Source: Ramlibacter tataouinensis (GTDB lineage Bacteria; Pseudomonadota; Gammaproteobacteria; Burkholderiales; Burkholderiaceae_C). From it: DNA of 64,000 bases. This document shows positions 53,141 to 61,444 of this stretch, one piece after another (position 1 is the stretch's first letter; every line of letters starts with the position of its first letter). A model generated the notes under the pieces. That model was not told the origin of the DNA. It ran no database searches and was given only the letters and a program-made list of their open reading frames with translations. The position numbers were made by a program, and so were the translations under genes. The stretch lies in NCBI GenBank assembly GCA_002427815.1, contig DIZF01000066.1, positions 35,003 through 99,002 of the forward strand, written 5' to 3'.

Positions 53141-53522
53141 AGAAGCGCCGGCTTTCGCGGCCGGGGGACATTTTCGCAACGCACCGGCGTTGTCAAGACG
53201 GGTCTCGATTCGCCGCACTGTTTGATGAGCCAGATCAAACAACGAGCGACATCCAGCGCGTCATCCTGCGCAGATTTGGCAGCTCGGGATGCCGATTTCA
53301 GATCCCGCGTTCAAGATGCCGGAGTGCCAATCCGGGGCGGCCCAGAGGCAAAGCACAAGCGTTGCGCCGGAAAGAGCGCGGCGGATGCGTGGAAAGACTC
53401 TTGTCAACTGTCAACGTTGACGAGGTATTGACCGCTTGCAGCACTCAGACAGAATTGCCTGGCCCCAGGGCGATCCACAGAACTGGCGGATGAGTCTATT
53501 TCGACCAATGAGGGGAGAGGGA
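53141..53522 (+). other. Intergenic region, 382 bases, with one palindrome
   Basis: No gene is supported here. A perfect 12-bp palindrome GTCAACGTTGAC (53410-53421), preceded by a partial direct copy GTCAAC (53403), lies about 100 bases before the next start and has the CG-centred form common to LacI/GalR operators. No -35/-10 pair is convincing. Confidence 0.4.
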
Positions 53523-54089
53523 ATGGGAACACTTCGAGTATTGCTTTGCCTCGCGATGGCGGCGGTGGCGTGCGGCGCTCATGCCCAGACGCGCTATCAG
53601 TGCAACACCAATGGGGTCGCGTATCTGTCCGACCGGCCATGCTCACAAAGCCGCGCCGTGTACTACGGGCCCACCGAGAGGCCGGTGTCCCCGCACATTC
53701 CAGGTATCGGAGAGGCGCCGGCCCAAGCCAAATACATGAGCCCGCGCTGCAGTTCGCTGAACGATGCCCTGCGAACCGCAGCGGTAAGGGGTCTACGCTC
53801 CGAGACCGTGGCGGAAATGCGCAAGAACTACCGCCTTGAATGCGGCGAGGATGAGAGCGAAGCGGCCGGGAAGCTGTCCGAGGAGCGAAAGGAAAAGGGC
53901 CTGCAGCGCAAGGCCGAAAGATCGGCCAGCAAGCAGGAGCAGGACCGCGCCGCGCTGCAGGAGCAGCAGTGCGCCGAATCCAAGCGCATCCTGGTGACCA
54001 AGCGGTCCCGCACCGACCTGACTGAAGGCGAGAAGGCGGAACTGCGCCGTTTCGAGGCGAACTACCGTGGCCGCTGCACGGTTGGGTGA
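53523..54089 (+). CDS. Exported protein with DUF4124-like N-terminus
   Basis: 188-residue protein with signal peptide MGTLRVLLCLAMAAVACGAHAQ, then TRYQCNTNGVAYLSDRPCSQ, a DUF4124-like motif. A charged, coiled-coil-like region follows (about 120-160: KLSEERKEKGLQRKAERSASKQEQDRAALQEQQ). Several cysteines (CNTNG, PCS, RCSS, LECGE, QQCAES, RGRC) suggest disulfides in the periplasm. Function unknown. ATG at 53523 after gagaggga. Confidence 0.8.
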   Translation: MGTLRVLLCLAMAAVACGAHAQTRYQCNTNGVAYLSDRPCSQSRAVYYGPTERPVSPHIPGIGEAPAQAKYMSPRCSSLNDALRTAAVRGLRSETVAEMRKNYRLECGEDESEAAGKLSEERKEKGLQRKAERSASKQEQDRAALQEQQCAESKRILVTKRSRTDLTEGEKAELRRFEANYRGRCTVG

Positions 54090-54257
54090 AAGCCAACGGA
54101 ACGCAAGAAAGGGAAGCGACTTTGGCGGGCTGTTGTCCCTGTCAGGATCCGGCGCAGACGGTGTACCCTGTGAAGCTCGTCTGTAGCTCCTGTCGGGGTG
54201 ATCGAACAGACAGTAGATCGACACTTGACGTTTTCTGATCGCATGGACGGTACTGGA

Positions 54258-54827
54258 ATGCCACCTCATTCACCCTCGCGCTATGGAAGAGTCGCCCAGG
54301 CCTTGCACTGGGCTACGGCTCTGTTGGTTCTGGTCGCGTTCGTCTACGGCCCGGGAGGATCGGAAGAGCGCGTGTACTCACCTGCACGCGATTTTGATCG
54401 CCAACTCCACGAGTCGCTGGGGCTGTGTGTGTTTGCGCTCTTCGCACTGCGCGTACTTTGGCGAGTCGTCGACAAGCGCCCGGACCCTCCGCAGGCGTCG
54501 TGGTGGATGGGCACTGCGGCAACGGTCGTACAGGGAGTGCTGTACCTGCTTCTCTTCGCGGTACCAATGACCGCCATTGCGGGCGCCTGGCTCGAAGGGC
54601 ATCCTCTGACGCTGCTCGGCCGCTTGGACATTGCTCCTCTTATCGGGAAATCACACGATCTGGGCGCAACCGTTGCGGTCGTCCACACCTGGCTTGGCGA
54701 CACGATCCTGTGGGTTGCAGGATTCCACGCGCTTGCCGCCCTGTACCATCACCTTGTCCTCAAAGATGAAGTTCTCGAGTCCATGCTGCCACGCTGGCTT
54801 CCCATTCGGCGATCAGGCCGCGAGTGA
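54258..54827 (+). CDS. Cytochrome b561-family membrane protein
   Basis: 189-residue di-haem membrane protein. Helices with histidines: SRYGRVAQALHWATALLVLVAFVYG, FDRQLHESLGLCVFALFALRVLWRVVD, VVQGVLYLLLFAVPMTAIAGAWL, and GATVAVVHTWLGDTILWVAGFHALAALYHHLVLKDEVLESMLP. The four haem-ligand His positions are present. It shuttles electrons between quinol and periplasmic acceptors. I prefer the ATG at 54258 by comparison with relatives; ATG 54243 or a start at 54198 would add residues. Confidence 0.88.
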   Translation: MPPHSPSRYGRVAQALHWATALLVLVAFVYGPGGSEERVYSPARDFDRQLHESLGLCVFALFALRVLWRVVDKRPDPPQASWWMGTAATVVQGVLYLLLFAVPMTAIAGAWLEGHPLTLLGRLDIAPLIGKSHDLGATVAVVHTWLGDTILWVAGFHALAALYHHLVLKDEVLESMLPRWLPIRRSGRE

Positions 54828-54937
54828 AACGCCGAAGGACGTAGCAAGTGTCGCCAGCGAGGCCTGAAGGTCCGGCGCGAGCACCAACGGAATCTGCTAG
54901 CCTTTGCGGCTTCGTTCATCCGAGCTGGAGTTACCTC

Positions 54938-55918
54938 ATGCAATACCGACGTCTCGGCCGCAGCGGCCTGCAGGTCAGCGAACTCTCGCTGGGCTCGTGG
55001 GTGACGTATCACAACCAGGTGGACGTGACGGCGGCGCGCGAAATGATGGCGGCCGCGTTCGACGCGGGCGTCAATTTCTTCGACAACGCCGAGGTCTATG
55101 CCGCCGGACAGAGCGAAGTGGTGATGGGCGAAGCGCTCAAGGCCCTGAAGTGGCCGCGGCTCAACTACGTGGTGTCGACCAAGTTCTTCTGGGGCCTGGA
55201 CCGCGAGGGCCAGGCGGCCAACCGCAAGGACACGCTCAACCGCAAGTACCTGACCCAGGCCATCGATGGGTCGCTCAGGCGGATGGGCCTGGATTTCATC
55301 GATCTGGTGTTCTGCCACCGGCCCGACCCGAACACGCCCGTCGAGGAAACCGTGTGGGCGATGAGCGACATGATCACCCGTGGCAAGGCGCTGTACTGGG
55401 GCACCAGCGAATGGTCGGCGCAGGAGATCCGCGCGGCCTGGGAGATTGCCGAGCGACACCACCTGCACAAGCCGGTGATGGAGCAGCCGCAGTACAACCT
55501 GTTCCACCGCAAGCGGGTCGAGCAGGAATACGCACGCCTTTACGAGGACATCGGTCTGGGCCTGACCATCTGGAGCCCGCTGGCCAGCGGCCTGCTGACC
55601 GGCAAGTACCGCAGCGGCGTGCCTTCGGACAGCCGCGGCGCGCTGGAAGGCATGGGATTTCTTGTCAAGGGACTGACCCACGCCGAAAAGAATGCCGCAG
55701 TCGCGCAGCTCGAAGCGGTGGCGGCCGAGCTGGGCTGCACGCTGGGGCAGATGGCAATTGCCTGGGCCGCCCACAACCCCCGGGTCAGCACCGTGATCAC
55801 CGGGGCGTCCCGGATTTCCCAGCTGCAGGAAAACCTGGGTGCGGTGGACGTCATACCCAAGCTGACGCCCCAAGTGCTCGCGCGTATCGACGAGATCGCC
55901 TTGCCGCTGGCGAGCTGA
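54938..55918 (+). CDS. Aldo/keto reductase (potassium-channel beta-subunit-like)
   Basis: 326-residue NADPH-dependent oxidoreductase. MQYRRLGRSGLQVSELSLGSW is the normal start. Catalytic residues are Asp/Tyr in NFFDNAEVYAAGQSE, Lys in VVSTKFFWG, and His in IDLVFCHRPDP. The NADP loop is SPLASGLLTGKYRSG, and the C-terminal part is VSTVITGASRISQLQENLGAV. The ATG has a ggag site 7 bases upstream. It converges with the Prx-Grx gene with no space between the stops. Confidence 0.92.
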   Translation: MQYRRLGRSGLQVSELSLGSWVTYHNQVDVTAAREMMAAAFDAGVNFFDNAEVYAAGQSEVVMGEALKALKWPRLNYVVSTKFFWGLDREGQAANRKDTLNRKYLTQAIDGSLRRMGLDFIDLVFCHRPDPNTPVEETVWAMSDMITRGKALYWGTSEWSAQEIRAAWEIAERHHLHKPVMEQPQYNLFHRKRVEQEYARLYEDIGLGLTIWSPLASGLLTGKYRSGVPSDSRGALEGMGFLVKGLTHAEKNAAVAQLEAVAAELGCTLGQMAIAWAAHNPRVSTVITGASRISQLQENLGAVDVIPKLTPQVLARIDEIALPLAS

Positions 55919-56665
55919 TCAGGCCTTTCTTTTGGCGATCCACGCCTCGACGGCGTCACTGCCGCCTATCAGTTCGCCGTTGACGAACAGTTGAGGCACG
56001 GTCCTGGCCTTGGCGATGGCGCCGAGCGCGCGCGTGCGGATGGTGTGCGGCAGGTCGACGTCGGCAAAAGCGATGCCCGCGTCTTTCAGCTGCTTCTTGG
56101 CCTTGGCGCAGAACGCGCATCCTTCGCGCGTGAGCAGGGCGATCTGGTCGGGGTCTTTCGCATTCTTGTTGACGTAGTGCAGCAGCGTGTCGGCATCCGA
56201 CACCTTGAAGGGATCACCCGGCTCATCGGGCTCGATGAACATCTTTTCGATCACCCCGTCGCGCACCAGCATCGAATAACGCCACGACCGCTTGCCGAAG
56301 TTCAGGTCGCTCTTGTCGACGAGCATGCCCATCTGTTCGGTAAAGGCGCCGTTGCCGTCGGGCAGCATGAAGACGTTGGTGCATTCCTGGCTCTTGGCCC
56401 ACTCTTCCATGACGAACGGATCATTGACGGCGATGCAGATGACCTCGTCGACCCCGTTTTCCTTGAAGGTGGGCGCCAGTTCATTGAAGCGCGGCAGGTG
56501 CGTGCTGGAGCAGGTGGGCGTGAACGCTCCGGGCAGCGAAAACACCGCGACCGTGCGTCCCTTGAACAGCTTGTTGGAATCGGTTTCCTTCCATTCGCCG
56601 TTCTCGCGGTAGCGAAACTTGACGTTGGGAACAGGCTTGCCTTCGCGTGACTGAAGTTGTGGCAT
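55919..56665 (-). CDS. Hybrid peroxiredoxin-glutaredoxin (Prx5-Grx)
   Basis: 248-residue fusion: a Prx5-type domain, residues 1-165, with peroxidatic Cys52 in LPGAFTPTCSSTHLPRF, and a glutaredoxin domain, 173-248, with the CxxC at Cys183 and Cys186 (GCAFCAKAKKQL) plus VPQLFVNGELIGG. It reduces peroxides using glutathione without separate Grx. Start ATG 56665. The divergent gap to the GNAT gene has an OxyR-like site (56738-56763), which fits peroxide control. Confidence 0.93.
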   Translation of the reverse strand: MPQLQSREGKPVPNVKFRYRENGEWKETDSNKLFKGRTVAVFSLPGAFTPTCSSTHLPRFNELAPTFKENGVDEVICIAVNDPFVMEEWAKSQECTNVFMLPDGNGAFTEQMGMLVDKSDLNFGKRSWRYSMLVRDGVIEKMFIEPDEPGDPFKVSDADTLLHYVNKNAKDPDQIALLTREGCAFCAKAKKQLKDAGIAFADVDLPHTIRTRALGAIAKARTVPQLFVNGELIGGSDAVEAWIAKRKA

Positions 56666-56737
56666 GACAGTGATTTCCTGAGAGTGGCTGAACGACAGTA
56701 TCTTCGCTCAATTCCGTGCTCTTCAATGTGCGGAAAG

Positions 56738-56763
56738 CTATAGTCCAGATAGCAGACAGCTAT
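56738..56763. promoter_or_regulatory. OxyR-like binding site
   Basis: CTAT-N7-ATAG-N7-CTAT: three of the four tetranucleotides of the OxyR consensus ATAG-N7-CTAT-N7-ATAG-N7-CTAT at exact spacing; the fourth position holds TGTG. It lies 73 bases upstream of the peroxiredoxin-glutaredoxin start, a suitable activator distance. Confidence 0.6.
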
Positions 56764-56818
56764 CTCGAGTGCGGTCGGCTCAAGTCAAATGTCGCGATGA
56801 CCGCCAACCTTCAAGACC

Positions 56819-57286
56819 ATGTCCCACTCCGCTCTCGTCCGCCCGATCAGGGAATCCGACTTTCACGCCTGGAAGCCGCTCTGGGATGGATACAACGCCT
56901 TCTATGGCCGCAAGGACGAGACGGCCCTGCCGCATGAGATCACCGAGGCAACCTGGCAGCGCTTCTTCGATCCGGACGAACCTGTCTTTGGCCTGGTGGC
57001 CGAGCGCGATGGCGTGCTGCTGGGCCTTGCTCATTACGTGTTCCACCGAAGCACCACCCGCATCGAGCTCACCTGCTACCTGCAGGACCTGTTCACGGCT
57101 CGATCCGCGCGCGGCCAGGGCGTCGGGCGGGCGCTGATTCAGGGTCTCTACGAGCGGTCACGGCCGGCGGGCATCAAGCGGGTCTACTGGCACACGCACG
57201 AGACCAACTCGGCGGGCCGCCTGCTGTATGACAAGGTGGCCGGGCATCTGGGCTTCATCGTCTACACACACGACGTTCCAGCATAA
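56819..57286 (+). CDS. GNAT-family N-acetyltransferase
   Basis: 155-residue acetyltransferase. LVRPIRESDFHAWKPLWDGYNAFYGR is a frequent start for the family; the acetyl-CoA loop is LQDLFTARSARGQGVGRALIQGLYERS (RxxGxG/A). VYWHTHETNSAGRLLYDKV is the last strand-helix. Substrate unknown. The gene may share the divergent promoter region with Prx-Grx. It lies 15 bases ahead of the NTF2-like gene. Confidence 0.88.
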   Translation: MSHSALVRPIRESDFHAWKPLWDGYNAFYGRKDETALPHEITEATWQRFFDPDEPVFGLVAERDGVLLGLAHYVFHRSTTRIELTCYLQDLFTARSARGQGVGRALIQGLYERSRPAGIKRVYWHTHETNSAGRLLYDKVAGHLGFIVYTHDVPA

Positions 57287-57301
57287 AGAGGAACCTGCAT
57301 C

Positions 57302-57799
57302 ATGACTTCCGGGGAATTCAGCGCATTGCTGCAGCGGTTGATGGCCGCGGCCCAGGCCGGCGACGCCAAGGCCTTTGCCGCCTGCTTCACGTCGGACGGC
57401 GTCTACCACGACTACATCTATGGCGACCACGCCGGCAGGCCCGAAATCGAGCGCATGCTCTCAGAGCTGTTTCACCGCGATGCGAGCGACTATCGCTGGG
57501 AGATGTTCGACCCGGTGTGCAACGGCAGCATCGGCTATGCCTGGTCGCTCTCTGCCTTCATCTCGAAGGTGCCGGAATTCGCGGGCCGCCCCGTGCTCAT
57601 CGACGGAATCAGCCGCTTCGAGCTGAAGGACGGCCTGATCAGCGACTACAGCGAATCGGTCAATGGCGGGGTCGCGATGGTCCAGCTGGGGGTGAACGCG
57701 CAAAGGATCGAGAAGGTCTTGCAGCGCTGGAGCAAGGCGCTTCATGAGCGGCCGGCCAGCCGGGCCTTCCTGGCGCGGGCCAAAAGCGCGAAAACCTGA
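57302..57799 (+). CDS. NTF2-like (SnoaL-type) protein
   Basis: 165-residue alpha+beta cone-fold protein. LLQRLMAAAQAGDAKAFAACFTSDGVYHDYIYGDHAGRPEIERML is the usual SnoaL-like start with His/Tyr/Asp pocket residues, and the sheet includes ISRFELKDGLISDYSESVNGG. Relatives are small isomerases, hydratases or ligand binders. No catalytic assignment. Likely cotranscribed with the GNAT gene. Confidence 0.82.
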   Translation: MTSGEFSALLQRLMAAAQAGDAKAFAACFTSDGVYHDYIYGDHAGRPEIERMLSELFHRDASDYRWEMFDPVCNGSIGYAWSLSAFISKVPEFAGRPVLIDGISRFELKDGLISDYSESVNGGVAMVQLGVNAQRIEKVLQRWSKALHERPASRAFLARAKSAKT

Positions 57800-57838
57800 A
57801 ACGGGGGGAGCAACGATGGGTGTTTCACCGGGCGTTGA

Positions 57839-59170
57839 TCACCGCAGGCAAGCACCGTCCTTGACCAGCGCATCGCGCAGTTGAGCGGTAGGCACGCGGC
57901 GCACATCGACTGGCGGCGGCGCCTGCCCGGCCGCCAGCGCGGCGGCAGTGCCGGCGGCCTGGCCGACGGCCATCGAAATCGTCATCACACGAATCGCCGC
58001 CAGGGCGGTGTGGGTGGCCGACACACCGCGGCCGGCGACCAGCGCATTGTCCAGGCTCTCGGGGATGAGGCTGCGATAAGGGATCTGGTAAGCGTGGTCG
58101 CCGCCCAGGGCCTGGTAGTCGAGGCCGCCGCCGGCGGCGGGATGGACGTCGATGGGGTAGGCGCCCGCGGCGACGGCGTCTTCGAACTGCACGGGCGCGA
58201 GCAGCTCCTGCGCCGTCAGCACGTGATCGCCTGCTATGCGCCTGGATTCGCGCACGCCCACCTGGGTGGCGAAGGCGCGCAATCGGCCCGCCGCGCAGCC
58301 GGGCACGCGGTCCTTGAGATAGCACGCCGCGCGCCAGGCCTGGCGCCGCCCCTCGATCTCCGCGCGGCCCAGCGCCATGGCGTCGGTCGCGTCGACGGCC
58401 AGCCGGCTGATGTTGAACCAGCCGTCCTGCGAATAAGGGTCGCGCGCGCAGTGCAGCGCCGCGCGCGCGAGCTGGCCCTGCTCGAAGCCGGCGCGCGCCA
58501 GTGCCGACAGGTCCGATGGTGGTACGGCGTCGAAGCGCTCAAAGTCGATCGGACCGAAGCGGAACATCATCGTCGCCGCCTGCAGCGCCTCGCCTTCGCC
58601 CAGTTCGAGAAAGCTCGCACCGGCGCGCCAGAGTGCGTCGATGTCGCCCGAACTGTCGACCAGCACGCGCGGGCGGACGCGCAGAAGGCCGCTCTTGGTC
58701 AGCACCCGCAAACTGTCGATGCGGCGGCCGTCGCAGGCGACGTCGAGCAGGCTGGCGTGCAGCAGGGGGCGGACGCCCGCTTCGCTGACCATGTCGTCGA
58801 GCACCAGCTTGAGCACCTCGGGCGCGTATTCGACGCGGTCCATCTTGTGGCCGGTCGACATGACAAAGGCCTTGTGTTCGCCCGCGGCGCCGTAGCCCGT
58901 CAGCCGCTGGACCACTTCGCTGGCCAGTCCCGCCACCACGCGGCGGCCATTGGCAGTTTGCCAGCTGTTGAACTGGGCCACCGCGCCGGCCGTCGCGTTG
59001 CCGCCCAGGAAGCCGTAGCGCTCGACCAGCAGGACGCTCGCACCATGCCGCGCCGCCGCCACCGCGGCCATCGTGCCCGCGACGCCGCCGCCGCAGACCA
59101 CCACGTCGGCATCCAGGGCGAGGGCCGGATCCGCCCGGTCCGCTGCAGCAAGCTCGTTCGGTCGGCTCAT
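57839..59170 (-). CDS. FAD-dependent oxidoreductase
   Basis: 443-residue flavoprotein with DADVVVCGGGVAGTMAAVAAARHGASVLLVERYGFLGGNATAG at the N-terminus (FAD-binding and fumarate-reductase-like GGNAT), VLVDSSGDIDAL and a closing GRGVSATHTALAAIRVMTISMAVGQAAGTAAALA. It belongs to the FAD_oxidored group, whose substrates are mostly unknown. It lies 14 bases after a Bug-type binding protein on the same strand, and with the LysR gene forms a unit that may import and oxidise a carboxylate. Confidence 0.85.
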   Translation of the reverse strand: MSRPNELAAADRADPALALDADVVVCGGGVAGTMAAVAAARHGASVLLVERYGFLGGNATAGAVAQFNSWQTANGRRVVAGLASEVVQRLTGYGAAGEHKAFVMSTGHKMDRVEYAPEVLKLVLDDMVSEAGVRPLLHASLLDVACDGRRIDSLRVLTKSGLLRVRPRVLVDSSGDIDALWRAGASFLELGEGEALQAATMMFRFGPIDFERFDAVPPSDLSALARAGFEQGQLARAALHCARDPYSQDGWFNISRLAVDATDAMALGRAEIEGRRQAWRAACYLKDRVPGCAAGRLRAFATQVGVRESRRIAGDHVLTAQELLAPVQFEDAVAAGAYPIDVHPAAGGGLDYQALGGDHAYQIPYRSLIPESLDNALVAGRGVSATHTALAAIRVMTISMAVGQAAGTAAALAAGQAPPPVDVRRVPTAQLRDALVKDGACLR

Positions 59171-59184
59171 GACGGGAGCCGGCT

Positions 59185-60207
59185 TCAGTCGACCTTGATG
59201 CCGCGCGCCTTGATCACGGCCGCATAACGCGCGCTTTCGGCATTGAGAAACTGGCCCGTGGCTTCGCGGCTCATCGGCAGCGGGGTGAGGCTCAGGTTGG
59301 CAAAACGCTTGCGCACCGCGTCGGACGCCAGCGCCTTGTTCAGGGCCGACTCCAGTCGGGCGAGCCCCTCCGCGGGAATGGTGCCCTTGGGCGCGACCAG
59401 GACGGCCCAGCCCTGCACTTCGAGGCTTTCGAAACCCAGCGAGCGGAACGTCGGCACGCCCGGCAGCTCGGCGACCGGTTGCGGCGAGGAAACCGCCAGC
59501 GCGCGCAGCCGCCCCGACTTGAGCGGCGAGATGACACTGGGCAGGTTCAGAAAGCCGATCGAGATCCGGCCGGCGATCAGATCGGGCATCAGGGCGCTCT
59601 CGCCCTTGTAGGGCACGGTGGTGAGCGAGGTTCCGGTCTGAGACGCGAAGATTTCCGAGGCAATGTGGGCCAGGGTGCCGTTGCCGCTGTTGCCCGCGCT
59701 CAGCGCGCCCGGGGCCGCCTTGGCCTGCGCGATCAGGTCCTTGACCGACTGGCTCTTCGAGTCCGCGGGCACGACCAGCACCAGTGGCTGAGACGACACC
59801 ATGCCGATCGGCTCGAAGTCACGCGCCACGTCGTAGCTGATCGAGGGCAGCAGCGACGGGTTGATCACCATGCTGTTGCTGCCCATCAGCAGCGTGTGGC
59901 CGTCCCTGGCCTGCGCCGCCGCAGTCACGCCGATGGCGCTGCCGGCGCCGGGCTTGTTCTCGACGACGATGGATTGGCCGATCATTGGGCCCATGGCCTC
60001 GGCCAGCACCCGGGCCGAGCTGTCGGCGCCGCCGCCGGGCGCGAAGGGCACGATGATGCGCAGCGGTTTGGCGGGCCAGGCTTCGGCGGCCGACGCGCCC
60101 GTCAGCGCGACGCCGGCCAGCCACAGGCAAGCGGCTGCAATGGCAATGCGGCGGACGCAGGATGCGCCGATCGAGGGGCGGCGCGCGGCGGGGGTACTTG
60201 GGGTCAT
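59185..60207 (-). CDS. Bug/TctC-family substrate-binding protein
   Basis: 340-residue periplasmic binding protein of the tripartite-tricarboxylate family that is very expanded in Burkholderiales. Signal peptide around CVRRIAIAAACLWLAGVALTGASAAEA, then WPAKPLRIIVPFAPGGGADSSARVLAEAMG and IVVENKPGAGSAIGVTAAAQA, the family signature. No TctA/TctB permeases are adjacent. Start chosen at ATG 60207; an upstream open frame exists but has no signal sequence. Divergent from the LysR gene. Confidence 0.92.
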   Translation of the reverse strand: MTPSTPAARRPSIGASCVRRIAIAAACLWLAGVALTGASAAEAWPAKPLRIIVPFAPGGGADSSARVLAEAMGPMIGQSIVVENKPGAGSAIGVTAAAQARDGHTLLMGSNSMVINPSLLPSISYDVARDFEPIGMVSSQPLVLVVPADSKSQSVKDLIAQAKAAPGALSAGNSGNGTLAHIASEIFASQTGTSLTTVPYKGESALMPDLIAGRISIGFLNLPSVISPLKSGRLRALAVSSPQPVAELPGVPTFRSLGFESLEVQGWAVLVAPKGTIPAEGLARLESALNKALASDAVRKRFANLSLTPLPMSREATGQFLNAESARYAAVIKARGIKVD

Positions 60208-60287
60208 GCGGATGTCTCCCGGAACTGGACGATGACGATGATAGGAAGCGGCCGGGCGCGGCGCCAATACCAAGAGGTCCGCTTGCC

Positions 60288-60302
60288 ATAACATCCCGTT
60301 AT
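60288..60302. promoter_or_regulatory. LysR-type operator (ATAAC-N5-GTTAT)
   Basis: ATAAC-ATCCC-GTTAT is a perfect interrupted palindrome of the LysR box form. It is 38 bases before the LysR ATG and 81 bases before the divergent binding-protein start, the normal place for autoregulation plus activation of the divergent gene. Confidence 0.6.
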
Positions 60303-60339
60303 TGCAATTTCAGGACCCGGCGCGGCCGGAGACCCTGCG

Positions 60340-61233
60340 ATGAACCTGCGACAGATCGAAGTCTTTCGTGCCGTCATGCTCGCCGGATCGGTCACGGGCG
60401 CTGCGCGCCTGCTGCACGTGTCGCAGCCGGGGATCAGCCGCATGCTGTCGCACATCGAGCTGCAGCTCGGCGTACGCTTGTTCGAGCGCAGCAAGGGCAA
60501 GCTGCAGCCGACCCCCGAGGCGCAGGCGCTGCACGGCGAAGTGGAGCAGGTCTACCACGGTGTCAAGCGAATCGACGAGTTCGCGCAGTCGCTCAAGTCG
60601 GGCGCGCGGCTCACGCTGCGCGTCCTTGCCAGCCCGAGCACCGCACTGGAAGTTGTGCCGCGCGCCGTCTCGGAACTGGCCGGCCAGTTCCCGGCGGCGC
60701 GCATCTACATGGAGACATTGCTGGTGCGGGAGATGGTGAGCCAGCTCGCCCACAACGAAGCCGACATCGCAATCGCCAGTTTGCCGATCGAGCATTCGCT
60801 GCTGGTGTCGCAGGCTGTGGGCCGCTGGTCGCTGGCCTGCGTCTTCCCAGCCGGCCATCCGTTCAGCGGCCGCCGGAGTGTGAGCGTGCGCGACATCATG
60901 AAGGAACGCCTCATCGCGTTCAGCCCCGACACGCCGCAGGGAGGGCTGATCCTCGACTGGTGGCGCGAACACAACCAGCCGCCCCTGTCGCAGATCGAGG
61001 TGCGCTCCGGGCAGGTGGCCTGCTCGCTCGCGGCGTGCGGGGCTGGCATCGCGATTGTCGACGATCTCACCGCGCGCGCCTGGCGCAGCGAAGAGCTTCA
61101 ATTCCGGCCGATCAGCCGCGGCCCCTCGTTCGACGTCTTCGCGGTCCGCAACGCGAACGTGCCGGCGTCCGCACTGGCAAAGGCATTCGTGGAGAAGATC
61201 GTCGCCGGGTTCCGGGCGCTGCGGCGCGAGTAG
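60340..61233 (+). CDS. LysR-family transcriptional regulator
   Basis: 297-residue regulator: N-terminal winged helix NLRQIEVFRAVMLAGSVTGAARLLHVSQPGISRMLSHIELQLGVRLFER and a C-terminal effector domain (LRVLASPSTALEVVPRAVSELAGQFP; GQVACSLAACGAGIAIVDDLTARAW). It probably controls the divergent Bug-SBP and flavoprotein genes. ATG at 60340, with the LysR box just ahead. Confidence 0.92.
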   Translation: MNLRQIEVFRAVMLAGSVTGAARLLHVSQPGISRMLSHIELQLGVRLFERSKGKLQPTPEAQALHGEVEQVYHGVKRIDEFAQSLKSGARLTLRVLASPSTALEVVPRAVSELAGQFPAARIYMETLLVREMVSQLAHNEADIAIASLPIEHSLLVSQAVGRWSLACVFPAGHPFSGRRSVSVRDIMKERLIAFSPDTPQGGLILDWWREHNQPPLSQIEVRSGQVACSLAACGAGIAIVDDLTARAWRSEELQFRPISRGPSFDVFAVRNANVPASALAKAFVEKIVAGFRALRRE

Positions 61234-61444
61234 CGGCGGCGGCAGGCGTTGATCATTTCGCGTGCTGGTAGCCGACGCGCCGGGTGGGCGTCAACGCACC
61301 GAATACCGGCCACGACAACAGCACGCCCTGGCGCACCGGCGCCGAGGAAAACCCCATCGGCGGGGCTATACCCCGGTTCGGGGCAGAAAAACCGGTCCGT
61401 GCTAAGCTGATTCCCCCTTTTTGCCTCCCGATCGCGAGAAAACC

